This document shows positions 10,851 through 23,175 of a stretch of 64,000 nt of DNA, one piece after another. The position numbers were made by a program, and so were the translations under genes. Within the stretch, counting starts at the first letter, position 1. Every line of letters begins with the position of its first letter. The notes under the pieces are model-generated. The model searched no databases. It was not told where the DNA came from and worked only from the letters and a program-made list of their open reading frames with translations. The DNA comes from Pseudoscleropodium purum (taxonomy: Eukaryota > Streptophyta > Bryopsida > Hypnales > Brachytheciaceae), in NCBI GenBank assembly GCA_963969395.1, contig OZ017795.1, positions 3,844,001 to 3,908,000 on the forward strand. Direction: 5' to 3'.

Positions 10851-11430
10851 TTAACCCTGGAGTGCTCTGACGTCCATTTTTTGGACGATGAACAGATTGA
10901 AGTTCTTGTTTCTGTCTCATTCCTGCTTGGATGAAAGTCATCCTAATTTTTGGTGATATTCTATTAAGTTCTTGTCTCATCTAATGGTTGGATTTGGTGT
11001 TACTAGAATACTAATTTTTCTAAAATTACAAATGTGGAAGTATGTCAAGTGGTCAAATTGCATTGACTCTAGTTCAAAACTAGATTAGCAAATATGAGGT
11101 CCTAGATGTAATGAACACAAAAATTATAAAAAATCACCATATCAAGATAACCTCATTTCAAATCTGTTCCAACAAGTTTTACTCAAAAAATGATAATAGT
11201 TTGCTTGTCATTGAATTTAGAAGAAATTTTGAAATTCCCCTTTCAAAATTTGTAGAAAAATATTGATGATAGCACGAGAGAATCTAACCGTGTGGATAGA
11301 ATCTACAATTCAAAATCTACAACTTTCATTTGTACATCAATTCCAAAATATTCTTCCAAATAACACTTTATAACAGTTTTTCCCAAATCGACGTCAAATT
11401 TGGAAATGGATCCAGACGTTTAGGGGTTAA
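10851..11430. mobile_element. TTAA-flanked element E1 (572 bp)
   Basis: TTAA at 10851-10854 and 11427-11430 flank a non-coding segment. The left end reads CCCTGGAGTGCTCTGACGTCC-like sequence, and the right end, reverse-complemented, starts CCCCTAAACGTCTGGATCC. TTAA duplication with CCC termini is the hallmark of piggyBac-type elements. The inverted repeat is imperfect and no transposase is present. Confidence 0.55.
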
Positions 11431-12908
11431 AGAGCGCCTCTTATTGCAAGCTCAGGCTTTATTTCACTAACTAATTTTATCTTACGTATTTGGAAATTTT
11501 GTGCACTGCATCTGTCTGTCAGTGGTGCAAATCCACAATTCACTCCTTGTCAGTCTGTAAATTTTTCATTTTTTCCAGGCCAAGCATGACATAACGTCAT
11601 ATTATGGTGAGCAGCTGCAAGTGGCATTTTAGTTAACATACCATAATTCATAAAGTATTTATTCGGGATATTTTTTGAGTTTTACCAGCTATCAGTTTCC
11701 TCAAATTTGTATAATGAACCGATTTTTCAAGTACCAAGGCCAGCTCATTTCTCTATTTTTTACTCCAAACAGAAATTTTATGGATTTTTTTCACCTTTTT
11801 CTGATGTTTTTAAATTGCAACTAAGTTTTTTCCCAATTCCACAATCTAACGATTAATTATCTGGCTTTTATTTTTGCAATGAAATCATATGTCTAATACA
11901 ATTCATAAAATTTTCAAATTATTGTGAATGTATTAAGAAAAAAATAAAGAAGATTCATATCAAATTTAAAATATAGTTGAAAAATCTGAAATTCTCAACA
12001 TAGATGGACATTTTAGTGTATGACATCATGATATACACCAAAGTTATCATGTCATTGTAAAATTAAAAAATCAACAAAGTAACTATGGTTATAGGTCTAA
12101 TTATTATATTTCTATAAAATGTTGAAATTTTGAAAATTTTGAAAATTTCCAATTGAAGGAGAAACTTGCACTTGATAATCTTTTCACATTAGTTTGGATC
12201 AAACTCAAAAAATATCATTTTTATGGGTAAAATTCACTTCAAGACTATATAACAAAAAATGGTCAAAATATATTACAAGGGTCATCCATGGATTAAGCAT
12301 CTTCTCCTTTAGAAAAGTCAATAAGACCTAAATGAGAGAATTTGCAATTAGTCACTATAAATTTACTCAAGAAACTTCCAAAAAATTGGATGGAAAAAAA
12401 CATTTTTTCCCATCTTACAATTTGAGGTGAAGTCATCCATTGAACACTTAGTGTCCATGGGGTAATAGTCAATGTTATAAAACATTGAGACTATCACCAA
12501 CTAACATAACATTTAGTAGCCTTAAAAAAGGTTGCCTTTCTTCTCTTGACTCTAGATCCACAAAATTCATATGAAGCATCTCATGAAGAATTAAAGTAAT
12601 ATATAGTACCATTATGGTGACAAAATGTACCATACTTGGATAGTAACAACAACTTAAAAAAAATTTAAAAAAATTTAATGTACAAATGCTTTTGCTAATT
12701 TTAGGACTAGTATGATAGACAAATCTATAAATAAATATAAAGACAATTTGCTAAAGACTCAAAGAATCCATTGAATCAAATACTAATTTGTCATTTGACC
12801 ATCTGTGATCAAGAAAATTTTGAAAAAAAAAGGAAAGAATTAATTTATGGACATTGAGTGGAATAGGTCATTTTTATAATGAAATCTATTGTCTATCATG
12901 AATCCTTA
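11431..12908. other. AT-rich intergenic DNA
   Basis: No gene, RNA or clear repeat was recognised. Confidence 0.5.
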
Positions 12909-13396
12909 CATTGTATGGGATAATTTAAAGATGAGAGCTTGATTGCTCATTGTCAAATTAAATATAGGAAATTGTGTTTAAAGTAGATATTTAGACCTCA
13001 TTTAGGTATAGTAGAATAATTTTTTCCAAAAAACTTTGAACTTTGAACAATTGGCAAATCAAACTGAACTTCATCTCAAAAACAATTGTTTGTAATTTTA
13101 AGCATAGGAAAAAATTTATAGACAAAATTCAAAGAGGATGTTTGAAAATATCAAAGACAATGTCCTTTCCAACCTCTCTTTGAAATTTGTTTATTAATTT
13201 TGATTGGAGGCTCGAAATCTCAAACAATTTTATGGAGATGAAAGTTATGTTGAATTCCTACATCTATGTAATTCAATTTTTTTTTTAAAGATATTCTACT
13301 ATGCCTAAATGAAGTATGAAAACTATTCCTACTCTTGACTTGAACTATGAATAGTTGAACTCCTTTTAATCCTAATTTACATATCCCACATAGGTT
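12909..13396. mobile_element. Fold-back/MITE-like element, copy 1
   Basis: The inner ends are inverted: CATTTAGGTATAGTAGAAT near 12999 and ATTCTACTATGCCTAAATG near 13293-13311. Outside these, longer imperfect inverted arms continue to GGGATA (left) and TATCCC (right). A related element at about 46410-46900 shares the TIRs and the middle (AATTTTGATTGGAGGCTC and TTTTTATTGGAGACTC types), and its arms also match in inverted order. The element is non-coding. Confidence 0.6.
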
Positions 13397-15034
13397 GTTT
13401 TAAGACACCACCACTCTACTTGTGTAAAGAGCTTGTCTTCACTTCTCTATACATAAAAAAGAAGTGACTTTTGAATCTACCTTAAGTAATTGTTGAATGT
13501 TTTGTTTTCTTTGAATTCAATGTCAAATTTGTAAAGTTACATTTTAAAGCGCCAAAACTTATATTTTGACTGTAATTAAATATTTGGCACTAAAATATCT
13601 ACAAAGCAAGACATGGATATATTTCACATCCCATCAAAAATTGATAGTGTGTGAAATATTCTACATCATTTCATTGGGAGATGAAATGATGTAGAATATT
13701 CCACATCAATTTGTTGGAGAAGGACAACCTCTCTAAAGAATATTGAATATTATACAAATTTAAAACTCAAAAGGTGGGAGGTTCTAAGAGCTTAAGCTCT
13801 AAAAGCATCCTCTAATACGTAAAGTAGGGAGCCCTATCATTACTCACTTAAGATTTGTGATTGCATATCTAAAATATTAAACCACCAACCTAGTTGAAAT
13901 TTCATCTCCACCAAATCAAGTGAATTTACTTCATAGTTCAATTTACAAAATCATATTTTAAAATTTCATTTGAACAAAAATTGTAGAGCAACACATGGAT
14001 ATATTTGGGCCATTCCAATTGCCTTGTTAAACCCTTTCATTGTGAACCTTGGTTGTGCAATGGACCCTATTATTGTACACTTAGACTTCATTACCAAATT
14101 TCCAATTTTGGTACTCAAAAGCACTCACTCCTCTCAAAATCAAAGCCAAATTTGCACCTCACCAATAGATAGCTACGACGATTGCCCACAATTCCATACA
14201 AATTGCAAGAAAAACGAAACATAGAAATTTACAACTTAGAACGTGGTTCTTTCATGGTTTGTAACTCACACAAAAACTACGGAAGTGATTACAAAGTCAT
14301 TACATGTTGGAAAATGGATCCTTCCATTCATGTTTCACATCCTCCTATTTTTTTTGTTTGTATGGTGAGATCTGTTGGACTATGCATTTCTTGCTTGTGT
14401 GTTTGGTATTGTTGAAAAGCCCTTGGTGAGGAGGGGTGCATGGGCTTGGTTTCATGGCATTCTGACCTAGGGCATGAAAGTTATTGAATTATGAAGTTTA
14501 TATGAATTAAAAAATTAAAAAATTATTTTTTCTTTTGTTTTGGCTGTGACAATGGCATGGGGCATACTAGTTATGATTGACGTTATGATTCTTTCATTTA
14601 CGATTCAAATTGTTGAATCGAGCATGTGTCCTTCACGCAAGACTACCTTAGTCAACCCTACACCATGCCCTCTGTCGCTAGAAGGAACTTTTGTTGGTTT
14701 TCTCCGGAGAAAGAATATGTTCTTCGAGCAATGCTCTACCACATCATCCCAATCTCACTTCTAGACCTAGATCTGCAGCTAGCCACATCCTCAGAATTCC
14801 ACTAGCTCAACATCTTAAGTACAGTTGATATGTACTGTACATATCAATTTCAAAGACTATTGTGGCAAACTTGCTCAGTCCATCCTCCTCAACGCAAAAA
14901 TGTCTGTCCGAATGCGAATGATCTGCTGCAAATCCTTAAAGAAAAAAAAATACAAGCCTCTCAATTCACTTCGGGAAACAAGTCAAGTTCAAAGTAAAGA
15001 CATCCACTCAGTGTGAGAGCTAAATCATCCACCA
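13397..15034. other. Intergenic DNA, no gene recognised
   Basis: The stretch is AT-rich. Open frames at 13970-14415 and 14540-14764 have no recognisable domain. The only structure seen is the perfect hairpin at 13655-13700. Confidence 0.4.
13655..13700. repeat. Perfect 20-bp inverted repeat with 6-base loop
   Basis: AATATTCTACATCATTTCAT (13655-13674) is followed by TGGGAG and then by its exact reverse complement (13681-13700). The arms continue imperfectly outward with GTGTGA/CCACAT. It could be a tiny fold-back element or a hairpin in a transcript. Confidence 0.7.
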
Positions 15035-16880
15035 TTTTTTTTTGGAAACAAATGGACAATTTCCATTGAAGGGGGAAACAGTACATAGAACCAGAGGACC
15101 AAGTCCCTGGCAGCATTTAAAAAAAAATTTCAACAACTAGAAACACAGAAAGAATCAAAGCAAAGCAAAAAACACCAAGCACACTAAGAAGCTCCTAGCA
15201 GCCTTGAAGAAGGTGATCAGGTTGAAGTAGAGGAACCTCAAGGCCTGCAAACAAAGACACCAACTAGGAAACCAAGAATGCCTAGGCAAAGTTGCCCACC
15301 TTTGGCAAAGCAAGCTTCCATTGCATTTGTAAATGGGTCCCCTCACCAAAGAAATCAATTTGAAGCCATATGTTATCAAACTGTTTGAGGAAGGAGCCCA
15401 CTTTGTCGAGGTAGAGCGTACAAAGTTTGGTGGACTTGCACCAAGCAACACAAACGTGGTCAATAAAGGCTTCCCATAGGATTTGCTCCAGCTTTTGGTC
15501 TGGCCAAAAACTATTGTTGAAACAAATGGCATTCCTGTCTAACCATACGGTCCAAATAATTGAGCTCCTAAATAGAGACCACATTGTAGTCCCTTTCCAT
15601 AGCTGTCGTGGTAGCTTGGATCCTAAGATACATTGTTACCATGTGAGAGTTGGCCAATGTCCAACATCTAGGGGAATTTTTTAAGGCAAGATAAAGGACC
15701 GAGAGACCAAAATTCCAAGCATGACGAGTTTTCAGACAATGATGAAACTTGTGGAAGATAGTTTCATTCATGCCATTTTGGCAACTCAAGCAAAGGGTAG
15801 GAATATTGGGGTTGGCTATCTTCTGCCAACAATGAACAGCCATTGCATAGTGATAAACGGACCAAAGAAAGCCTACATCTTTTTGAGGATGAGATTTATG
15901 CCAAACTTCACTTCATTTGGACCAATATCCTAATACCAATCACCATGCCACTTTTTATGGATAGGTTTGGCAAGGGTCGAAAGATTAGTTAGAAGAGATT
16001 GCCAAGTTTGGTGGTATAAGAATAAAGGGGTCTGGAGTCACCCTAAGACCATCTACCCAGATAAAAAAATAGCTCCACGATAATTCCCACGTACATCATT
16101 GGGCCTGACTTTGGTTGGAGGATCTAAATGTGCTTATGCCACCCAATAAGAAGTTGAGTGGCAGAATTTGGGGTTGAATAGTCCTTCAAGGCTGAAGATA
16201 TGGACCCCACTGTGAAGCATTGATGACCCACTGGTAATTCGATGATATGACTATCAGTGACCAGTCTTGGCTTGAATTTAGTGGAAGTATTATAGATCAA
16301 TGAGGGGAGTTGGTCATCCTCATTAGTGAACACCCCAATAAATTCTTGTTGGCGGGTGACGAACTGGTATTCTGTAAGTAAAGGAGTCCATGCTCTAGGA
16401 ATTGAGGACACCATTCATGTGAATATAAGACTCTCAGACTCTAACAGTCCAAATAGATTTTTTACCATGTTCCAAAGAAGGATGGAATGTTGTGTGGCAT
16501 CCCAAATATTTTGGATTTGACACATGCCTTGAGACATGAGAATGGTTGCTCTATTGGACGAAAATCCTTGAATCCCTCCAAAAAAATAAGTAGTCCACCC
16601 AAGAGGAGTAGTGAGAACTTCGTCATAATTTTTTTTGAGGTTGAGCTATGATGTGCTTGTTCAATCTTCTCCATACATTGATAATCCTATCTCAAGCATG
16701 GGAACCTTTGCATGCTTGGAATTTATGTAACAAGGACCATTGTGGTAAGGATGGCCATGTACCATGAATAAGAGTCTTGCATTGGAGGAGCCTATGCCAA
16801 AGAAGAAATTGTAGGTTTGACAAACCAGGAAGCATGGCTTCAAGAACCCACTTGGCCAATAACAATCATCCACCATTTCA
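15035..16880 (-). mobile_element. Decayed L1-type LINE, 3' portion
   Basis: The minus strand carries broken frames of the region downstream of the reverse transcriptase palm. From high to low coordinate there is an AKW-like block then LWHRLLQCKTLIHGTW (about 16700-16870), and a zinc-binding RVT block CLSCQNGMNETIFHKFHHC (about 15740-15800). Next is WTVWLDRNAICFN (about 15525-15560). The 3' end at 15035-15075 reads, on minus, ATTGTCCATTTGTTTCC then a run of nine A, the typical tail of plant L1 elements. Several frameshifts and stops separate the blocks, so the element is dead, and its 5' part is missing. Confidence 0.75.
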
Positions 16881-16985
16881 TTCTGAAGGAACTACTCCTT
16901 GTGCGTGAAGAAGTTCACATGAACCTTGCAAGCTTTTGGGACCTTGAATGCCTCAAAAAGCTTCACAAGCCCCTCAATATAAGAT

Positions 16986-17133
16986 AAACAATCCCATTCT
17001 AAACCAAATAGGAGCAAGCTCATTGTGGGCTTAATTATGTCAGTGGTGTACATTCAAGTTCTGAAATGTATACCACTAATATAATTAAGCTCTCAATGAG
17101 TTTGCTCCCATTTGGTTTGGAATGGGGTAGTTT
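16986..17133. repeat. Long near-perfect hairpin, 73-nt arms with a 2-base loop
   Basis: 16986-17058 and 17061-17133 are inverted copies with about a dozen mismatches, many of them transitions that would still pair as G-U in RNA. Blocks include CCAAATAGGAGCAA against TTGCTCCCATTTGG, and GCTTAATTAT against ATAATTAAGC. Such a structure is either a fold-back MITE or a young inverted-duplication hairpin able to yield small RNAs. It lies just beyond the 5' edge of the LINE remnant. Confidence 0.75.
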
Positions 17134-18473
17134 ACTTTACATCCAATTCCAATATCTTACTTGGATCACATTGCTCTCTTGACAAAAAAATAACTAAATA
17201 GTGTAGAACTAAAAATTTCAAGAACATTAATGTTGGAAACCGTCTCCTACCAGGAGCTTGTTTGCCTCATACCAAAGCTCCAAAAATGACACTACCTCAA
17301 AGGAGCAAAGGGGCAAGCCCTAGAATAGAACGAAACTAGGATTGATGTGAGGATGAAGGAAATGAAGACTCTAGGGTTTGTTGAGCTATCATAGGGACTT
17401 TAGATGCGTAGCAATAGGTGATAGCGCTACAATAGGTCTCCCTACCCTAGATACTTTTTTTTTCTTACTATACTCAATAATATACAAATAGTGTACATTT
17501 TAGGAGGTGCATGGATGCTTTTTGTGACCACTATGTTCCAACTTCAAAAATTCATTACTAATTCTATAAAGCTCCAAAAAAGATGAAATGACTTGGTCTA
17601 GATGCCAATTACATTTTTCTTTCAAGAAAATTTACTGAAAAATATTTCAAGAAGTTTAACCTCCCCAAAGTAATTTTCAGCTCTTAAAATGGACGCTTCA
17701 TGGACTTCCTACGGTACCTTGCTGCCACGAGCTATGGCCAAAATTCACACCAATCCCACGTGAATGACCGAGCTGCAGTAGAACTCTGTTCATTCGCGAG
17801 CAATGGCATTCATCCATTTGGCAGCTTCCCCAGACTTTCATATACTGTAGTCTTCAGTCAAAGGTGCTGTTGGTCTCAATTAGTGTTGGGAGTGGGCGTG
17901 GGTGAAACCCGGGTATCATACCCGTTTTCAATAATGGTATCTCAATCCAAGTCCCACCTGATATCAATTCTCACTACGGTGACCAAAACCAGTGATGTAG
18001 CAATCTCTTTCCTGAGAAGGCAGGACGCTAAACTCATCTCACGAAGTGGGACCAACAGGGTGAAAATGCAGAATTTTTTTATTTTTCAGGCATGACAAAA
18101 TTTGCAAATTTTGAATTCATATTTGCAATTAGAGGCCCCAAATTAGGTGGACTTGAGTGTGAGACAGTACAAAAATGGGGAGCTTTCTTTACATTTACCC
18201 TACAAAACTACATTTTTATGTAGCTAAGTGGGACAAGTTTAGTGTCCTACTCTGAGAAGTACTACTAAGAGTTGGTAATTGACCTTGGAAGTTTCAATTT
18301 TCATAAATTCAATTGTATATGAATACGAACCATGAGTAAAATTAAGAAAAATTAAGAAGTAATAAAAATATAATCAATGTAATTTATATACTACTAGTCC
18401 TACAATTGATGCAAATGTTTACAACACTCCCATTGAATATTTTTGTTTTCATATTTGTATTTACAAGAGACAA
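17134..18473. other. Intergenic DNA with one unsupported ORF
   Basis: An ATG-initiated frame at 17700-18095 (131 codons) is the longest, but its composition and sequence suggest no known protein, and no splice or promoter context supports it. A roughly 60-base segment at 18088-18150 (GACAAAATTTGCAAATTTTG, then AGAGGCCCCAAA) recurs at 29930-29990 as a short dispersed repeat. Confidence 0.4.
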
Positions 18474-18694
18474 CACTATAATAAACCAAAGTTTATTGAT
18501 GTCAAAAGGAACAAATTTTAGGCGACATTGAAAAAAAAAACCATGTTTTTATGTCAACAATGATGTTCAATATAACATCAATGGACATCATTGTTGACAT
18601 AAAAACATGTTTTCTTTATATCACCTCGGATGTCACCTAAAATCCACTCCTTTTGATGCCAATCCATGACCTAAAACAAGGTTTTCTTATAGTG
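18474..18694. mobile_element. CACTA-like MITE, 221 bp, with 3-bp target duplication
   Basis: The ends are CACTATAATAAACC (left) and, reverse-complemented, CACTATAAGAAAACC (right). The trinucleotide CAA flanks both sides (18471-18473 and 18695-18697). CACTA termini plus a 3-bp duplication are the signature of CACTA/EnSpm transposons. The interior is almost wholly palindromic, for example CATGTTTTTATGTCAACAAT against ATTGTTGACATAAAAACATG, so it is a non-autonomous fold-back derivative. Confidence 0.85.
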
Positions 18695-19275
18695 CAAGGG
18701 AAGCATGTACATAGCAAATTATAAAAATGATTGTCAAGCTCTAGGTTTTCATCGTGAATGTTAGATGGAATAATTCGATGATATCTCTAAGGTAAAACTA
18801 TGATTGATTTTGTAGTAGTTGTGAAAAGGATCATGACATTGAAAACATGATGAGTTGGGCACCTAGATTAGTATTTAGTTTGCTTCTCTTGGTACCACAA
18901 AAACTTGTATTCTTAGGTTACCTTTTGTTGACAATTGTTTTTATACTCAATGGACAAAGTCAAGCTTGAATTCAATTTTAAATGCAATTAATTTTATTAA
19001 GACCAATTTGTATCCCTATTTGGAGAAATTGTTTGGTTCCCAGATTCCCTTAGCATTGACAAGTCTTGTGCAATTCCAAATGGCCTAATGCTTCATTTTA
19101 AAATATTTTTTAATATTTTTTAATTTGTAGGTGATACCATTATTCATACTTGTTATGCATGTTTTGTAACCCCAATGTATACTAATACATACAGTAGGTT
19201 GGAACATGAATTTTTTATTGATACCATCTTCTCAAAATTGAAGTGGTTCCCTAAATCAATACTACCTTCCTCAAT
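18695..19275. other. Intergenic DNA upstream of syntaxin
   Basis: AT-rich; no gene or repeat recognised. Confidence 0.45.
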
Positions 19276-19442
19276 GATACCAGTCAAAACTCTAGACCGG
19301 TATCGGCTGGTATCAACAGTAAACATGACCGAGGATACCAGTCAAAACTCCAGAATGGTATCTGGCTGGTATACAGTCAACGTGACCAAGGATACCAGTC
19401 AAAACTCTAGACCGGTATCCGGCTGGTATACAGTCAACACCA
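19276..19442. repeat. Minisatellite, three units of 57-58 bp
   Basis: Units start at 19276, 19334 and 19391, each beginning GATACCAGTCAAAACTC and containing a GGTATC-GGCTGGTAT core. Each unit itself contains the inverted pair GATACC/GGTATC. The array sits 0.5-0.7 kb before the syntaxin ATG, so it may lie within the promoter. Confidence 0.85.
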
Positions 19443-19722
19443 CCCACGCCCGACACTAAGCCTTGACCTTCAACGCTCTTACGCTCTTACGCGTTTCCAT
19501 CTAGGATTTGGAATCTCCAACAAATGATGGCCGACTGACCTGCGACTGACGAGATTCTACAGAGAAACTACAATTTCAATTGTGTGCACTCGGTTGGTGG
19601 TGAACAATATTCTGAAATTTCCCGAAATTCAACAACGAGGGGACAAGGTCCACAGATCTGCACGTGTTCTCCCACAGCGGTACGGTACCGCGGCAAGTGC
19701 GCGTCCTGGATAATTTCAGTTT

Positions 19723-19730
19723 CTATATAT
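19723..19730 (+). promoter_or_regulatory. Probable TATA box of the syntaxin gene
   Basis: CTATATAT lies 219 bases before the ATG, in a locally GC-richer segment. This would give a 5' leader of about 190 bases. Confidence 0.45.
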
Positions 19731-19948
19731 CTTGACCACCATTTATTCCAGGAGAGAGCTTCAATCGCCCACTTCGTTTTCAGTTGGAGATCTAGTACTC
19801 TGTTTTGTGTGAGATTGGAGGAGATACGTACTGAGAAAACGTTCATAAATTTGGAGGAGATTGGGCTTTTACATATGCTAGGAACTGCAACTTGGACAGT
19901 TGATCGGTCCAGCTTCCGAAAGCTCTGTGAATTCACCTTCCGGTCACC

Positions 19949-21273
19949 ATGAACGACCTGATGTCCAGGAGTTCCAACCGGGTGAGGAATGGCGAGGATT
20001 CATATGAAGATATCGACCTGGAGACCGGGAAGTCTCCGAGCAGTGTGCAAATGACCAATTTGAAGACGAATTCCAATAGCATGGCGGAGTTTTTCAAGGA
20101 GATTGAGGTGGTGAAAGGGGAGGTAAACAAGGTGAAGCAGATTCTCCTGAAGCTCAAGAGTGCAAACGAGGAGAGCAAGGGGATTACGAGAGCGGACGCA
20201 CTGAAAGCGCTACGCGCGCGGATGGACGACGACATCGCCTCGGTGCTGAAATCCGCGAGGCTCATTAAGGGGAAGCTAGTGGAGCTTGATGATTCCAATC
20301 TCGCGCACCGCAAGGTGCCGGGCTGTGGCACCGGGACGGCCTCGGATCGGCAGCGCGTCTTGCTGACGGAGAATCAGCGCAAGAAGCTCAAGGAGCTCAT
20401 GGACGAGTTCCAGGAATTGCGTGGGAAGATGGTGGACGAGTACAAGGACACCATCGGGCGCAGGTTGGTCTCAGCTTCGTAAACCCTAAAAGATTCCCTA
20501 ATTTCTTTCTCCTAATTGGATCCAATCCTCCTAGCTCTTAGCTCAGCTAAAATCCAGCATCAAAACTTATGTCAATTCTGTTAAATTGCCGGTATTTACA
20601 ATAGCTTGCTGTGCGAATAGATATGCAAATTGCAATTCATCTACAACATTCTGCTAGGCTAGGATTTCCAACCCCATCCCCTGTCTTTCGACACTCTAAA
20701 TCATTTCATTTCCTTCTTTGCTTGAGGTTATACTGCGCCGTTTTGATGGAATTGCGTCAATGAAACTAAGTTCATGTTTCAATCGGCATTATTGGGCTTG
20801 TACCTATTTCCGTAATCTGATCAGCTTTGCGATGTTAACCCTGCAGATACTACAATCTCACCGGAAAGCAAGCCGACGAAGAAACGATTGAGAGCATGAT
20901 CCACACGGGCGAGAGCGAGACGTTCTTGCAACAAGCAATTCGTGAGCAAGGCCGCGGGCCCGTGCTGGAGACCATCCGGGAGATTCAGGAACGGCACGAC
21001 GGCGTGAAAGAGATTGAGAAGCACTTGCTGGAGCTTCACAGCATCTTCATGGACATGTCGGTGCTGGTGGATGCGCAGGGCCACATGATCAACGACATCG
21101 AAGCCAATGTGAACCGCGCGTCGTCGTACACGCGGGAAGGCACCCAGCACTTGGTGCAGGCGAGACGGTTTCAGCTGAGCAAACGAAAGTGGACCTGCAT
21201 TGCAATCTTGTTGCTCACCATCATCTTGGTCGTGCTCATCCTTATCATTTTGAAGACTACTCGTACAATCTGA
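19949..21273 (+). CDS. SYP1-class syntaxin (Qa-SNARE), two exons, 313 aa
   Basis: Plasma-membrane or cell-plate syntaxin that pairs with SNAP-type and R-SNAREs to fuse secretory vesicles. Exon 1 is 19949-20463, the intron 20464-20846 (GT...AG, 383 bp), and exon 2 20847-21273. The join (AG then A) restores an Arg codon and the family motif RRYYNLTG. The Habc region spans about residues 30-160 and includes the [12 protein letters not shown] stretch typical of plant syntaxins. The SNARE helix runs about 219-278 with zero-layer Gln249, and the C-terminal anchor about 289-307 is followed by a short basic tail. Length matches the family. A single intron at this position fits the SYP11/SYP12 group better than the many-intron SYP13 group, but assignment to a subgroup is tentative. 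A truncated copy of exon 2 lies at 1115-1541. Confidence 0.92.
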
Positions 21274-22502
21274 TTCACCGGAGCTGCTAGATTGTTGTAA
21301 CATATGGTTGGGTTCTAGTGTACATTCTTTCAATCATTCATCAAGCAGAAACAGCTTGTTTAGGAGTTAGGACGACACCATCAAACTCTTGCAAAATGTA
21401 ACACGTTCAACGTAACTGGATGAAGATCCTGGTTATGGAAGGTTCCACATGTCGAGCCGCACAAGTGACTACGGATGCATTACATTATCTTCCATGTATT
21501 AGCTTGATTTTTTTTTAAATTCGTCCCTAAAATTGCTTTCCACTGACAGTACTACTTTTTACTAGTGTGCGTAAGAACTCCACTCGAGTTCACAAAACTT
21601 CAAGACTAGACAATGAGGGATTATTCGTCATTATCAGTGCGTGAACCGCTCTACGGTGTGGAAGCACCTGTCTTGTCACTCGAATCATGTTCGATATCAT
21701 GAATATACATCTGACCGAATGATTCATAAATGTGCTCCTGATTGTTGAGAAAAAGGTGAACTCAAAGGCTTCGCACTGCACCAACAGGCGATGAAGTGAT
21801 GAACACTCACAAGGGTCGCAGAGACTTCAGCGACAACAAGTACGTACAGAGTCTCTTGGGTCTGTTCAATGAGCATCGACAGTCCGTTCACTGAACCTGT
21901 TGAGTGTGTTCAGTGAGCATGCCAACCGTACACCTCAACCCTCCGTCAGGTGTAACTGCTGGAAGTGTTCTCCACCGTCCGATAGTGACAGTCCATCACT
22001 GTGGGAAACAAATGAAACCCTGAACATGATGAAGCCCATATCTGTTGAAATTCTATTGGCCAAACAAAATTTTGGCACGATTGCAGATCTAGAAAGACAC
22101 CGGCAAATTCCAAACTAGTAGTCAAATCTGTCCGGACGCTAGTAGAAATGTGACTGAGGAGCACCAAGCTCTCACACTGTCAAGGTCACATTTTTTCTAA
22201 GGTAGGATCACCTTAAATCAAACAAATTTCATTTTTCAATTACCAAAAGACAACTTTGCAATAAAATTGGGGGAAATCCAAGGATGATATTTGATTATGT
22301 AATGCAAAAGTTATAAGATAAGGTCAAAGTTGAATTGGTAGGTTTTCTAAAACCTTCTTTTATTTTCAATGTTCACACTTTGAAAAGAGTGCAATAAACA
22401 TCTACTTTTCCTTTAATTTTTTTAGGGCTCACTTTTGAAAACATGCTCAGATTTGGATGATCCTACTTTAGTGCAAAGTCTTGCTCAAATGGCTATAACT
22501 GG
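20616..22502 (+). repeat. Duplicated segment, copy 2 (inside the intact syntaxin locus)
   Basis: This is the partner of 884-2767, in the same orientation, about 19.7 kb apart. It starts within the intron and covers exon 2 and the downstream flank. Of the substitutions I noted, most have C or G in copy 1 and T or A here. Confidence 0.9.
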
Positions 22503-22538
22503 TAATCACCTTGCTATGAGTCCATGATTAATTGAGTG

Positions 22539-23175
22539 CATGCAAGGTCTTTGCTAACTTAACTCTTCATAACAAAGTAGGTAGCAAAGACTATTTCTAT
22601 TTTTAACCACAGGAGGTCATTCATGGCAATTATCATACTCTAATCTCTACCCTCCACCTCTTTATTCACATTGAGTATTACATCATCATCGGGCTGCTAC
22701 CAAGTTTCGGTATCATACTCTAATCTCTACCCTCCACCTCTTTATTCACATTGAGTATTACATCATCATCGGACTGCTACCAAGTTTCGGTAAAGGCTAT
22801 ATTGCAGATAAGGTATTGGAAGAATTGAAAATAAGACCCAATCTGTATGTTACAATCCTCGCCATTTTCGTGGTATCCGATACATTATTCACACGTTTGG
22901 CAATTTGTCACAATGTTCAACGTTTGGAATAGTGCACATCAAGTCCATGATTCATAAACAATTCAAGGCCACAACAAAAAAAAACTTCCTGCATTTGCAA
23001 GGGAAGAACATCTCTACCGACTAAGAGCAACAAGTTTGCTTAAGTGGGCTTCACATTCCATAGGAATAGGCAAAAGAGAGAATTGTTGTGGGAGAGAGTT
23101 TGTATTCATTACAATGAAAATTGTCTGAGCAGCACTAGTGAGTGTCATCCTCATTCTATAGAGACCAAGTGGGCA
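22539..23175. repeat. Diverged repeat block shared with 3096-3910
   Basis: Roughly 80% similar to 3096-3910, with deletions. It contains its own 80-bp tandem duplication (22631-22790). No protein was recognised. Confidence 0.6.
22631..22790. repeat. Exact-length 80-bp tandem duplication
   Basis: 22631-22710 and 22711-22790 are the same sequence apart from one visible base (GGGCTG versus GGACTG). The corresponding site near 3198-3276 has a single unit, so the duplication arose here and recently. Confidence 0.9.

Noticed and set aside
17700..18095. 131-codon ATG open frame
   Set aside because: No domain, no repeat or family resemblance, no promoter or splice context; noted only within the intergenic entry.
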